Below, in pieces: positions 33,955 to 47,100 of a stretch of DNA of 64,000 nt; position 1 is the first letter of the stretch; each line of letters opens with the position of its first letter. The notes under the pieces are model-generated. The model ran no database searches, was not told the origin of the DNA, and saw only the letters and a program-made list of their open reading frames with translations. Source of the stretch: Heterodera schachtii (taxonomy: Eukaryota > Nematoda > Chromadorea > Rhabditida > Heteroderidae); the NCBI GenBank assembly GCA_023374025.1, contig SIJG01000013.1:1352996-1416995 (forward strand), written 5' to 3'. A program made the translations under genes and the position numbers.

Positions 33955-36900
33955 TAAATAAAGATTTGCTTAAATTTACAATAAATTTAGATAATAATTA
34001 TTTTTTTAATAAAAAAAATAGTTCAAACTTTAGTAAATTACGCAGTAATATGAGCCAATAAAAAAGGACAATAAAAGAAAACAGCATTCCTGCAAATACT
34101 CTAAATTAAAAAAAAAATTTTTTAAAGAAATTCGTTTAAAATAAAATGTTAGTGCTAGGACAAATAATTTCATAAATCCCTAAATTATAACAATCAAATT
34201 TAAATCTACTAAATTAACAAAACAAATAATTACTTAAAAAATAAAGAAATTGATAAACTTGAAAGTATTAACAAAAATTTTAATGTCGAAGAATTTGGTC
34301 GTCATATAAAGAAGTAATTCACAAGAGAATAGTTGAATATACATTTATTTAACCCATATACATAATTTAAAAAAAAGAATTCAACAACCAAACAACACCA
34401 ATTTGAGACGCTGTCATTTTCAAATTAATAATTTAAAAAATTTAAAAGAAATATAAATTACTTTTATTTTAGAGGTTTATTTTACAATAATAAAATTTAT
34501 TTATTGCTTACAACAGCATCGCTTTTTCCCAAACTTAAATACGATTGAATTAATTTAAAGTTAGGGAATTTGATAACAAATTAAAAACATTCAAAATAGA
34601 AATTTTCTATGGCTGGAAATAAATAATCAAACTGCTAAAAGGAAAGTAAACGGCCCGCGTACAACCGGTCGAGAGTAACGTGGGTTTAAAAAAATAAATT
34701 ATAATGCAAAGCTCAGAATCAATTATTAATTTTGCGGCAATTATTCTAAATTTTACTTCGGCTGCTTATAAAAGATAATTTTAAAGAACATTTAAATAGA
34801 GATTTGTTAATAATGTGAACAATTCAAGAAATTATAATAAGAAAGAATCACAATTCTATATTAAATAAATAAATTATTTGAATTTCCATGTTAAAAAGTG
34901 CCGTCGAACTTGAAATAAATTACTTGTTGAATAAATTATTATTATAAAATAATATTCATAAATTTATTTATTTAAATTACATAGCGACAAAAAATTGAAT
35001 GCACAGAAAAATTGATAAATAATAAAAAACTAATTCAAAGGTTGTTTTCCCATTATTTTTACATCAGTTTTAGCTATTAAGTCAAAACAAATTCAATGTA
35101 CTAAAAATAACTTATTTAAATATAAAAAAAATAAACATAACCAAATTTTTAGGACTACATTTGTTCTTCTTCAAATAGAACGAAAGTTTAGGATGTTCTT
35201 AAACATAATTAATATAAAAAATAATTGATAGCACAAAAAATCGCTTGTAAAATAAAATATAGCGAAAGTTAAAAGCATATAATAAAATATTACAAAAGAA
35301 TAACTGTTTTTAAACTTATTAAGTTAAAACTAATAAATGTAAATGAAATTATTTAAAATAATTTACATACCTAATTACTCTTAAATATAAAATTTTTGCT
35401 CTTCAAAAAACTAGTCCGGACTGAGGATGAAAGGGAAACCAACAAACAGGAGTTATAAATTTTATCAATAATTGCTAATATTAAAATAAAATTTGAAATT
35501 AAAAATAATGCCGTATAAATTGGAAATGATAATATAATCAACTATATTTGGCTGGATAAATGATTATTCTAAAATAAAATATATCATAAATATATCTATT
35601 AAATAACTTTACAACAAAAAATGATGGGGCATTTCGTCAAAATGGATGATTAATTTAATAACATTACTAAAAATTTTTTTAAATAAATGGCACAAAGTCT
35701 ACCAAATATATCGAAATGAATTTAAAAACTTATATAATAAATAAATTTTAGTTCTTTTTATTATTTTATATTTTATTAACTTAATAACAAAAAAAAAAAA
35801 TGCAAAAAAGGAATAAGAAAATACCTTTTAAAACATTTATTTAAAGAAAGAACTAATAAACAGTCAGAGTGATTCATACTTTACGTTACGCCCCCAGGCA
35901 CTGATGCAACTGTCAAGAGAATAATTAAAACATTTATTGAAATAAAACAAATAAAAGTAAATTAATAATATTAATTTGAAAGAAGGAGCTGTTCTATAAA
36001 ACGCAAACTCGGGATAAGATCAAGGGAAAATAATTTTTTTCAAATATATCTATAATATTTTAAAGATAATAATGTTTTAATACGATTTGTGCAATTCATT
36101 AATGCAAATGTAATCATTAATATTAGAAACTAATAAAACATAAACTATTATTGAAATAAAGATTTCATAATTTAAAAAAAAATACTTATAAAATTCGTTT
36201 TATATATGTATTGCATAAACATTTTGGTCATCCTAGAAAAGAGAATAGAAAATCACATTCTTTCTATGCAAACTTAAAAATTTAAACCTTAAAATGAGTT
36301 TTTCACAGCATATAAATTACAAATTAACTAAAAGAATTGAACAAGTATTTATTGCGAAACCTAAATTAAATATCTTCAATGGGTATTATGAACATTAACT
36401 AATTTAAATGCAAAATAAACAAAATAATGTAATAAAGAATATTAACTGAGAAAATAACAATAAATTTAATACAAAAAAATACGGACAATAATTGCGCAAC
36501 TTCAACATACTGATCATGAGATTAATAAAGAAATTCATTAAAAAATGTTGGCACAATTTTAAAAATATATATAAACTATTATAAGAAAAAATCATAAATT
36601 GTAACTAAACTGTTTTAACTAATAAAATTATCGAATGTAAAAAATAAGAAGTTAAAAATATTACGAAAAATTAATAATGTTTTTTAATCATTACTTCTTT
36701 TGCCAAAAAATTCAGATGAAACTAAATTAATATCTTCAATGGTATTTGAATAATAACTAATTTAAAATACAAAATAATCAAAATAATATAATAAAGAAAA
36801 TATTAACTGCAAAAATAACAATAAATGTAAGACAAAGAACGGGGAATGTGTTGAAAGTTCAACACGGTGACATGAGATTAATAAACAAATTCATTAATTA

Positions 36901-38357
36901 GAAACAAGATAAAATAAAAAACGAAGTTCTTATACATCTTTGAATAATATATAATTTTTAATACATGTAAAATCTTAAAAAATATTTCAAGTGGAATATA
37001 GAAAATATTCTGAGATTAAAGCAAAACAAAAATGAACATATAAACAATTATTATTAATATATTTATTAATCTGAAATGGTGAACAAAAACAAAAAATCTT
37101 GTTAAATAAATTCATGAAATATTAGAAAAAAAAAATTTAATTAAATATTGAGAAATGAAAAGAAATTTGCCGGTCGCCTCTGTAAAGTAGTTTAAAGTTT
37201 TTTTGCAGATAGGGACAAATTTTTAAACCAAAAATTTTTATTGAGAAAAATTTTTATTTTATTTTTTTTCAATTCTTAGGGGTGTGTTTTCTTAAAGTTT
37301 TTTCGGGTCATTCTTAGGGTTGTGTTTTTCGTTTTTATTGCATTTTTGTTAAGGATTTTTTCAAAAACTCTAAAATAGCCACATTAGGGCACAAAACCTC
37401 GAAATAGGCAAAAATAGGCATTTATAAAAGTCATCGTAGACACCCCAAAACAAGCGGAAATCCGTTTTTCGTGCTTATCTTTGCGTATTAAATGCGCAAA
37501 ATTTTTAGGTATTTGCCTAAAAAAGAAGCCTATTAATAAACTATTTACATTTAAAAAAATAATACTTAAAACAAAACAGCGAAATAAATCATTCCAAGTA
37601 ATATTAAAGTACAAATTAATTTATAAATAATTTATTTTAATTTATATTAAAACGCATCTATTTAATTTTCTTTTATATTCCATCTTTCACTGGAAATACA
37701 TGGAAGTCAAGTTAAAAACGCTAATTGCAATATGAATCACTTAAACATTATTGTATTTTACAATGTAAAATTAGTCACTAGGAAATAAATTATTATTATT
37801 ATTATGTTTAAAATATTTTTGTAAGTAGTCATAATTACCGAGAAAAAACAGCTGCCCGTATGCAAGATAAAAAAGTTTTCAAATAATTAAAATTTTCAAT
37901 AATTAAAACAATAAAAAATCAATAATTATACACATGAATAAATAAAAAATTTGTTCTGGCGAATTTAAGTGACAATGGAATTTCTTTATTATAATTTTGT
38001 AACAAAACCAAAATATCAAAAATAAAATATAAAATATATTTAAAAAAAATTTTAAATTTAATCGAGAACAAATCAAAATAGAGTATGACTAGTTTTTATC
38101 AAAGAAAATCATCATATTTATTAAATTACACATTTAAAAGACGAAAATTGAAAATCAGAAATACTGTAATTTGAATATAAATTAAATATTAAAAAGAGAA
38201 CCTTCTACATAAATGTGGCCAAGTGAATAAATTTTATTCAAAAAATTTAAAAACAAATTGTAATTAATCAGAACAATAAATAAAATTGGAATTGAATAAA
38301 CCAATTGAATAGTTGACAAAATCTAATATAGAGTTAGAGTGTATCAGACTTGGCGAA
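33955..38357. other. AT-rich DNA with diverged internal duplications
   Basis: No gene found. 34490-34625 resembles 31200-31310 (shared cagcatcgctttttc and aacattcaaa). 36355-36475 resembles 36715-36835 (shared atatcttcaatgg and taacaataaat). 37840-38180 resembles 51190-51430. Small islands at 34640-34680 and 35878-35930 have open frames with possible splice sites, the latter reading SDSYFTLRPQALMQLSRE then stop. The region 37200-37440 repeats aggggtgtgttt phrases as in several MITEs here. Confidence 0.4.
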
Positions 38358-38362
38358 AACGT

Positions 38363-39204
38363 TGTCGGAAAAGGGATGGGGACAAACTTGGGGGGGGGGA
38401 GGAAACCGAACGAGGCACGCTCAAAAAGCGGAGACGCAGAAAGAGCCGAGACGACGAGAAAATGGAGGAGGAGTGGTCGAAGCGCGCCGAGAAGGGCGGA
38501 TGACGCCGAACGATGGATTGGATTGGAGAGGAGATGGATTTCCCTCGTTCCCCGCCTTGCCGACCCTCAAATCCCTTTTTTATGACCAAGAGGGGGTTTT
38601 GTTAACGGTTTATTGCGTGATTGGAATAGTTGGCGCAATTGAGGGAAGGAAGAGAAGAAGCGGACCAAAGGTTGGAATTGGAAAATTGAAAAAGAGTGAA
38701 GTGAAGTGAATATAGGGAAAAAGGGGAGGATTATATGAAGGGGAGGGGGAGGGTACAGTAAAATGGGTACGGTATAAAGGGGCGGGCGGGGCGAAGAAGA
38801 CATAAAATTCAAATGAGACAAAAGAAAAATGGGAGCACAAATTGAGAAAAGAAATTCTGAGCAGAAAAGTAGAAAAAAGAGGCACGAACAAAGGCGGGTG
38901 AGGAGAAGGAGCAAAAATGTGGAAAAATGCAAATGGATGGAAATTGATGATCAAATGAAGGAGAGAGCGCAATTTAAAAACATAATAGGCGGGTGACAAA
39001 ACAAAATGTTGGCCAACCCCGGGGGGAAGGGCTCAAAGTCCAATTGTGAAAAGCAAAGGAAAAGGAGGGGAGAAATGGGAAGGGGGAGAAAAGAGAAGGG
39101 AGAGGGCAGCGAAAATTAGTGAGAAAAAACGGGGGACCAATGAGAGGACAAAAAGGGCGAAATAAAATGGTGCTTCCGATCATCCCCTCGTCGCTTTCGC
39201 GACA
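38363..39204 (-). repeat. 3' LTR of the BEL/Pao element
   Basis: 842 bp, matching 50140-50981 almost base for base. In element orientation it begins tgtcgcgaaagcgacgaggg and ends ttccgaca. Confidence 0.95.
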
Positions 39205-39221
39205 TTGCCGCCCCGCGCGCC

Positions 39222-41126
39222 TCAATTCTTTGGAAGTTGGTTGAGCACTTCAAGAGGCGGCGGCAGCATGAACAATGAATTCGAGAGGTGCAACAACTCC
39301 TGCTGCACGGATTGAAGCTGGGCTCGGAGCTCATCCAGCCATTTGCCCATCGCAGGGTTCGGGCCGGCTCGGGTGGCGATGTCCATTTGAGCATTGGCTA
39401 GCAGGGCCGCCGTATTATGCGCCCGATAGCGCAACGTCCAAAGCGACTGATGCAGATCGGCGGGCATTGACGAATGGAGATGAGAAGGATAAGGGGGAGG
39501 ATTGACGTGGTTTTTGCCGAGTTTGTTGAGGGAGGAGGGGGCGGGAAAAGGCGGTGGAGGGGGAAGTGCCAATTGAGGACGAGCAGAGGACGATGACGAA
39601 GCAGACGAGGGGCGTGGGGATTTGGGGGGAAGGGGACGACGAGGAGGAAAATAGCTGCAATTGAAAAGGCCGGCTTTCGACGGGGGAGACTTTGCGGGGG
39701 AGGCGGAGCGGGGAACGGGAGAACGAGAACGGCGAGACAACAGCGGACGATGGGCAATGGGGGACCAGGGACGACGTTCGACCGACGGACGACGTTCGAC
39801 CGACCGACGGATTGGCGGGTTCGACGAGGAGGACGTGCCGACGTCGGGGGCCGAGGAGCAGACCATGGCCGACAATTTGGGAATAGGAAAGGTGGGGAGC
39901 GGATTATAAATGCGCTTCGGTTCTTCATCACCGCTCCCGCCGTCCGGCCCGCGAATTGCCGATCGTTTATTACTCATGATTTCAAAATCTGAATTAGAGA
40001 GAGGGACTGAATGTGATCGCCGGTATGGATGAATAAGGCGGGGGATCGGCGGCGGTAAATGGTCATGGAAAATGGGGGAATGATCAGTTGGGAGGGCAGT
40101 CAGCGTCTGATCAGGGGCTGGGGGAGGGATTGCAGAAGGAACCGACGGGGGGCCGATCGGCCCGAAAGAGATCGGGAAACGGCAGGGATGGGGGACGGAA
40201 ATGACAGAAAAAATTGATTGGACATTGCCGAGTATAGGGCGGAGAGGAGTCCCCGGGAGAAATAAGTGGGAAAACGGTGGGACGACGGGAATGGCGCTGT
40301 CTGTTGGCGTGGGCTCGGCGTTCGAATTCGACGTGGCGCGGGTGGACAAACGCTCAAAGCGCCGATGGAGCGGGGTTTGCCGACTTCCCTCCTCCTCGGA
40401 GGAGGAGTAGTTGGACGGACTGCGGCTGCGCGGGGCGCGGAACAGAGGCTCGGGGGGCTCAATTTCCGTTATTTCTAACGGAAAATAATCTCGATGAATG
40501 CAGCCATTCATCCAAGTCGGGATGCCGGTGCGGAGACGGCGTGCCACGCTTCGACGAGACGTCCCACGAATTCCTCGGTCCTGGACTATGGTCGGCAGTT
40601 CGGGGCGAAGCAAAGGAATTCGGCGGTGGTCTCGCCAGTGATCGGCCACCGTCATGTTGGGCTGAACCTGACGTGCCCGTGCCGGAATGCAGTCCAAATA
40701 ATGCCAAACGACCGGCTGGTCGTTAAGAGAATGGCGGAGGAGGAGAGGTCGAAGGATGTCTTCCGCCTGGCGTCGTCCATCAGCATTAAGCCACCAACCG
40801 GTTCCGAGGCGAGAGTCGAGAAAATAGTCGGTACGCTGTCGATCAATGATTTCATATGGGCGATTGACGGCGGACGAATGGTGGACTTGGCGGATTGGCG
40901 GTTGTCGATGGACGACAGAAATTTGGGGCAACCTGGGGGGTCGGGATTGGCGAGGCGGGTGAGTTCCAAACCCCCCGGTCCCAGTGACCCCGTTTTCGTC
41001 GTCGGGCGGGCCAAATCCCCCGTTATCAAATTGCTCGGAAAAAGGGCTGATCGGGGGGGAGTGACTGGGGTTTCGAGGGAGCGGAAAAACAGAGGCAATG
41101 GGTTTTGAGGGGGGATTGCCGGACAT
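39222..41126 (-). other. Unrecognised 634-residue C-terminal part of the BEL polyprotein
   Basis: Begins at Met 2879 (MSGNPPSKPI), after a linker that looks like untranslated sequence (His/Phe-rich). It is Pro/Ser/Arg-rich with a better ordered stretch near residues 2970-3090 (PVVWHYLDCIPARAR, TADHW-like and PTWMNGC motifs), SR-like and SSSEEE segments, and a helical end with LRAQLQSVQQELLHL. No known domain was recognised. A TATA-like tgcataaata lies at 41201-41210, about 75 bp upstream of its Met. It may be an accessory protein made from its own or a spliced transcript; this is inference. Confidence 0.6.
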
Positions 41127-44100
41127 CGTCGTGATGAGCAAAAGTGGGGTAAATGAATGATGATGAATGAAAAAATGAACTTTTTCGGAGGATGAATGGG
41201 TATTTATGCACATTTTGGCCATCTCCGCCCCGTCGCCGAAGTTTATGCAAAAGAGGGGGGACGCGCTCATCCTCCATTCTTCATTGCCCGGGGGGAGAGA
41301 TGCTCCCCCTGGTGTTTGAGCCCAAATCGTCAACAAACTGTTGACTATCACCGAATACAAAGGAAATTGCTGGCCCCCTTTGCGATAGACAAGCGATGGA
41401 CGAAAGGGGTTAGAGACGGATCGCCAGATGGCCCAGCCCAAAACACAGAGAAGGGCGAAAGTGGCGAAAACAAAGACGGCGGCGCACAGCGAAGTTAATG
41501 TAAGTGTCGACGATCCGTCGAAGGGGTGAGGGGGGGAAATGGAATTGTGACATGTTAATTCGAATGGCAATTTTTGGGGGGTAACCGACGGGATAAGCAG
41601 TACTCCCGCACAAATTCGAAAGATTAGGCGGTAAGTGGCGAAAATTGGCGAAAATTTGACGAACAAAATAAGAGCAATTGTCGCGACAATGGCGGCGGCG
41701 AGAATGGCGAGAAGGATTGGCCCATTTCCGAGGAGAAGCAAGGGGGAAAATTTGTCGAATGCAAGGTTCGACCAAAAGCTGGACTGCTCCGGGTCGAGGG
41801 TTAGAGTCTCCGAGATTCTTTGTCGGTGTCCGAAGCGAAGTTGGCGGGGAATGTATTGCAGTGTTCCGTTCAGCCAAAATCGGGTTTCCCCTGCGGGGCA
41901 TCTCACTACACATTCAGTGGCAATGTCCGAGTGGTCATAAGGCAAAATTTGCCTCCCCCGGGTACCATTCGGGGCGCAGTTAACCACAAAGAGTTGGCCA
42001 TCAGTGCAGGAAACGGTGGCCAACGACTGATCGAAGTCGGAGTGGCAGAAATAGTCGAATTGCGCCCCCGTCGAGCAGCTGAAGCATCCAATCAGCTTGG
42101 GCTGTTCTATTCGGCACAGTGACTTGGCAAGTTGGAGCTGAATTGTGACGTTTTCCATGACGAGGTGGAGCTGAACCGGCGAATAGGCGTGTGTCGCAAA
42201 AATGGCCGGGCCCCGGTTATGAAGTCGGACTCGGGCAGTTGTGATGGGGAGCCGTAATTCCGGGTTTTCCATTAGCGAGTCAAGGTCGAGGTCCCTACAG
42301 TGGCATTCGACGCTTCCTGCCGAGTGATCGGAGAAGCATTCTTGGCAGGTGTCCATCGAAAGAGAACAATTGAAATCGACGGCTGCCGTTTCGTCCGGGC
42401 AATGGAGGTCTGCCGGTAGGCGATCGGCGATGGCAGCAGAGCGACCGTCTGTCACGAATTTCGATCCGAGAGTCGGGAGGGGGGGAAGAGAGATGGCGAG
42501 GGGGGTGAGGGAAAAATTTCCCCAATGAGTGGTGATGCCGGGATGAAGAGTTAAGCCGATCTGTCGAGTTTGGCCGCCTGAAGACTCCATTTCAAGATGA
42601 ATATCGAGCTGCACTCCCCAAGATGGGCAACTGATCAGCTCGAATGTTCGCGCGCTAGTCGGCCTGGCGAAATACCGGTAATAGAGACAGGCCGAGGCGG
42701 GGAGACCACAATCATTCCCCCAAAAACTGGTGGAGTCTTGACAGAAGGTATTGCCGGGAAATCGGTGGACTGATTTAAGTTCCGGGACAGGGGTTTGGGG
42801 ACGGACGAGGCCACAATAGTCGTCGCGACAGGATCCGGCCCTGGGGCACCGCTTGGCCGACAAAACTTCGACGTGATAGGAACGAAGCCAGGCCTCCGAC
42901 TGCCGGTGGCAGACCATGTCGAGGGCTCTGAGGTGTATTTGTACGGCACCAATCGCATTGCCGGTTTCGTCGCGGAGGATCAGCGAGCTTGTTTGACCTG
43001 CCGGGAGCAGGGTCAAAGTGGTAGCCGTGTTGATTCGGCAGGTGAGTCGAGAGGGCTCCCTGAGGCATGACTCCGTCTGCGTGGTCACAGCGATGGTCTC
43101 GGCGTTTCCGAGGGCGACAGGGGTGGCTAATAGGATGCCGATGAGTCGGGTGGCCGCCCTTTGGGCTCGCCGTCCGTGGTTCCTTGTCTGTCGTCGGACC
43201 CTTTGGACCCCCAATTCGAGGCGTTCTGCAACCCGTTCCCGGTCTTCTCGTGTCCAGGGACGGCCGGCGATGAAGAAGGCTAGTCGAATGGGCCAGGAGA
43301 GGAGGAATGCGGCGATTTGGTAGCCGAGACTGAGCACGACGCGGGCGGAGGAGCAAAAACAGACAATCCATCCGATCAGACAACTGATCAGTGACCCAAT
43401 GACCAGAAGTAGGACAAGGGAGAGCCGGGGATTACACCGCCAATTGGCGGGTCGGTCGATGCAGATAGAACAATCGATCAATTCACATTCGTCGACCGCC
43501 GGACAGGCAATTTCGGCGGTACAGCTGCGGGTCGAAGAGAGGCCGAATGTCGCGGAGCAGACATACTCATTGACGAGGAGGTCGGAGGACAACTCATAGC
43601 TGATCTCAGAGGTGGCGAGACGATCAAAGCAGGCATTCGAACAACAAATTGTCACCTTTTGTACCGCAGAATTTGACGAGATTTTGACGCCTTTTCGGGT
43701 GCAATTGACGTGATTCCCGACACAATTAGATGTTGGGGGTGGCTCGGGATGGTCCGGATCGAATGGCCAAATTCCTTGTGCCGGGGAGGCTTGGGCCCAC
43801 AGGTGAGTGACGAAAATGGCAATGATCATTGTCGTGGTGGGAGGGATCGCGAAAAGCCGTGATTTTCGTCGCGTAAGCATGCCGTTGTGCTTACTGATCG
43901 TCGGTTCTCCGGAAAGTGAAGGGATCGGCGGCATTTCATTTACAGACATTTCGGTGTTTTTGGCGTCTCTGGGGCTTTGATCAGTCGGGATAGATACGGT
44001 GGCGTCCGGGGCGGGTTCCGGGGTCTGATTTTCGGTCTCCAAGGGGCAAAGACGGCTGATTGGTCGCGTGACGGTTTGTCCATTTGGCATTCGCAACTGG

Positions 44101-47100
44101 ACGCTTCTCACGTTAGGGAATGCGCCATTTAGGGCAACGACGATGCCCATTGGCCATAAATTTCGGGGGCGGAGGTCCTCTTCGACGATGACCACTTGGC
44201 CGACGTGGGGTGCGGTGGGAGTTCGAAGGCGGGGACCTTTATGAGTCCATCCGGCGCGCTCTCTGATGGCGAGGAGGTACTCACGACTCCATTTGAGCCA
44301 GAAATGGTCGGCGGCTTCCCGGTAAGCCTTCCAAAGTGCGGCGAGGCGCTCGGGACCGGAAAGGCAGTCGTCATAGTCGAGGTCAGAGTCGGCGATGTCC
44401 AGGTCGTTGAGGAGGCCGGGTTGGATGAGGTCTTTCGGGGTGAGGGGTTTCGCCGAGTCCGGTTGATCCGAAACCCACGTGATCGGGCGGCTGTTGACGC
44501 TGGCCTCGATTTCGGCAAGAAATGCACTTAAATCGTCGTAGTCGAGAATCCGTCGACCAATTGTCCTCTTGATACACGATTTGACGAGGCCGATTAATCG
44601 CTCGTAGCAAGACCCCATCCATGGGCTATAGGCGGGAATGAAGTCCCACTGAATGCCTCGGCGCGCGGCAAAGGTGACGACGTCGGTTTCGGACGAGGGG
44701 CCGGTCAGAATGTCGAGAGCTTTGCTGGTTTGGACAAATGTAGGGGCGTTGTCACTCAGAATTCGCCTTGGTCGGCCACGACGGCTGAAGAATCGTCGTA
44801 AGACATTAATGAAGCTTGGGGCCGACAAATCGGTGGTCGCCTCTAGGTACACGGCGCGGGTGACGAAACAAGTGATGATGACCAAATACGCCTTGGTCAG
44901 TGATCCGTCGCTTAGTCGAGAGGGGGTGGGCCCGGCAAAATCGAGACCGACAAACTCAAAGGGATTGGCCGGTTTGACGCGCATTGAGGGCAGAGGGGGC
45001 ATAGTGGGCCTTGCAAAGGGAGGTGCCGTAATTCTCCGGCAGGATGGGCAGCCCCGAAGGATGCCGCGAATTGTTCGTCGTGCTTGAGGCATCCAATAAC
45101 GGCCAAGGAACTCAGTCAGAGTCCAGTCAACGCCGGCGTGTCTGAGGTCGGAGTGGATTTCTTGGACAATCAGCCGAGTCAGAGATGAGTGGCGGTCGAG
45201 AAGGACGGGCGAGGCGAGAGTGGGCGGACCGTTCGCGTGCATGAGCCGGGTTTTGAGGCACAAAAGGCCATCCTCATTGACAACAGTGGGGTGTTTGTCG
45301 TAGCCCTCGAGCGAGCTTTGTTGGTCTCGTCGGATGAGGAAGGTCCTGGCTGCCCTGAACGAATCGCCCGTCGGAGGGCCACTCCGTGGGATTGACGAGG
45401 TGCCGATTTTGAGCCATTTAGGATGACGACGCCCGACGAATTGCAAGACGAGAATGGTCGTACCGAGAAGGGTCAGCATAGTGCTGAAACGAGCCGGGTC
45501 AATGAGGGGAGGGGGCAACGGACTTTGCTTGGCCATGAGGGTCTTGGTCTCCGATTTTTCAAACGGGGGATCGGCGGAAGCGGAGTTGGCTGGCGTTGCG
45601 AACGTTAACTCGTCCGGCCATTCCATTTCCGGACTCGTGAGCCACTCAGGCCCTTTCCACCAAATTTGGCGGGTTCGGAGCTCCGCCGGTGTGCAGCCTC
45701 TCGTGGCTACATCGGCGGGATTTTGGTCGGTTCTGACGAAATGAAAAGTGGTGGGCGGCCCTTGTCGGATCTCGACGAGTCTTCGCTGTTCAAATTGGGC
45801 CTTGGGTTCGTCGGATTTCACCCATGAGAGCGCAATTTGGGAGTCAGACCATAAGTGTCGCCCGTCGATCGGGCGCCGGAGCTCGTTCTCGACGAAACGC
45901 ATGGCGCGGATTCCGACGAGAATGGCGAGAAGTTCGAGTCGCGGGATGGTAAAGCGCTGATTTGCGGTTCGTGGACGAAGGCGGTTTTTGGCAAAAATTA
46001 GGTTCGACTGGAAGCTGTCGGCAGTCTCGCTTCGGATATAGACGGCAGCGGCAAATGTGTGTTCAGAGGCGTCACAAAACACGTGGAGTTGCAGGCGACT
46101 TTGCTTGCCGAGAATGGAGTGCCGAGGGATGACTATTGTTTGGTTTTGCCAAAGAGAAAGGGTTTGGCTCCACGTCGCAGCCTCGGTTTCGGGGAGGGGG
46201 GCGTCCCAGGCGGTTCCTTCTCCCCATAGCCGTTGGAAAAGCCGTTTGGCGGGCAGGAGACATGGCCCAACGAGGCCGAGCGGGTCGAACGTGCTGGCGA
46301 TGATGCTCAAGACAGAACGCCGTGTAGCGGTAGTATCTGTGTCTTTTGGTAGGCTGAAGGTGATGCAATCGCTTGGGGTGTCCCAGGTCAGACCCAAGAC
46401 TTTGGCCGGCATTTTGTCGAGCCGGTCGTCCTCCGGGATTTGCGTCATGACTTCTGGGGAATGGCTGAGAAACTCCCTGAGGTTCATATCGGCGTCTCTA
46501 AGGATTTGTTTGGCGATTGATGACTTGTCGATTGCCTCCTCATCCGTCTCGCATTCGATGAGGAGATTGTCGACGTACATGTTCGCGGCCAACTCTTTGG
46601 CGAACGGGTGCTCGTGCTTGTCGAAGTGCTGGAGGAGAACGGCGGCGAGTATGAAAGGTGAACACGTCGCACCAAAAACGAGCCGTTTGTAGCGGTAAAT
46701 GAGGAGGTTGTCGCCTGAGACGGGTCGGGCGGGGTTTTTCAACCAAAGCATTTTGCAGAAGCGCCGGTCCTCAGGTTCGACTTCGATGGCGTGAAAGGCA
46801 CCCTGGACGTCAGCCAAAACAGGGACCGTTGCCGACCGGAAGCGAAGGAGAATCCCGCAAAGGTCGGGAAGCAGTACGGGGCCGCGGTGGAGGCAGTCGT
46901 TAAGGCTTGGAGTGCCCTTGGCATGAGCACTGGCGTCAATGACGATTCGTAGTTTCTTGGGATTGATGACGGCGTGGTGAGGCAGGAAGTGCTCGTCGTT
47001 GTCTCGGCCGGTCAGCTCAATGATGTCGGCGTCCATTTGCCGTGTCAATTCGGCGGAATAGCGGTCAAGAAGCTCAGGGGAGCCCTGCAGCCGTTTGGTC

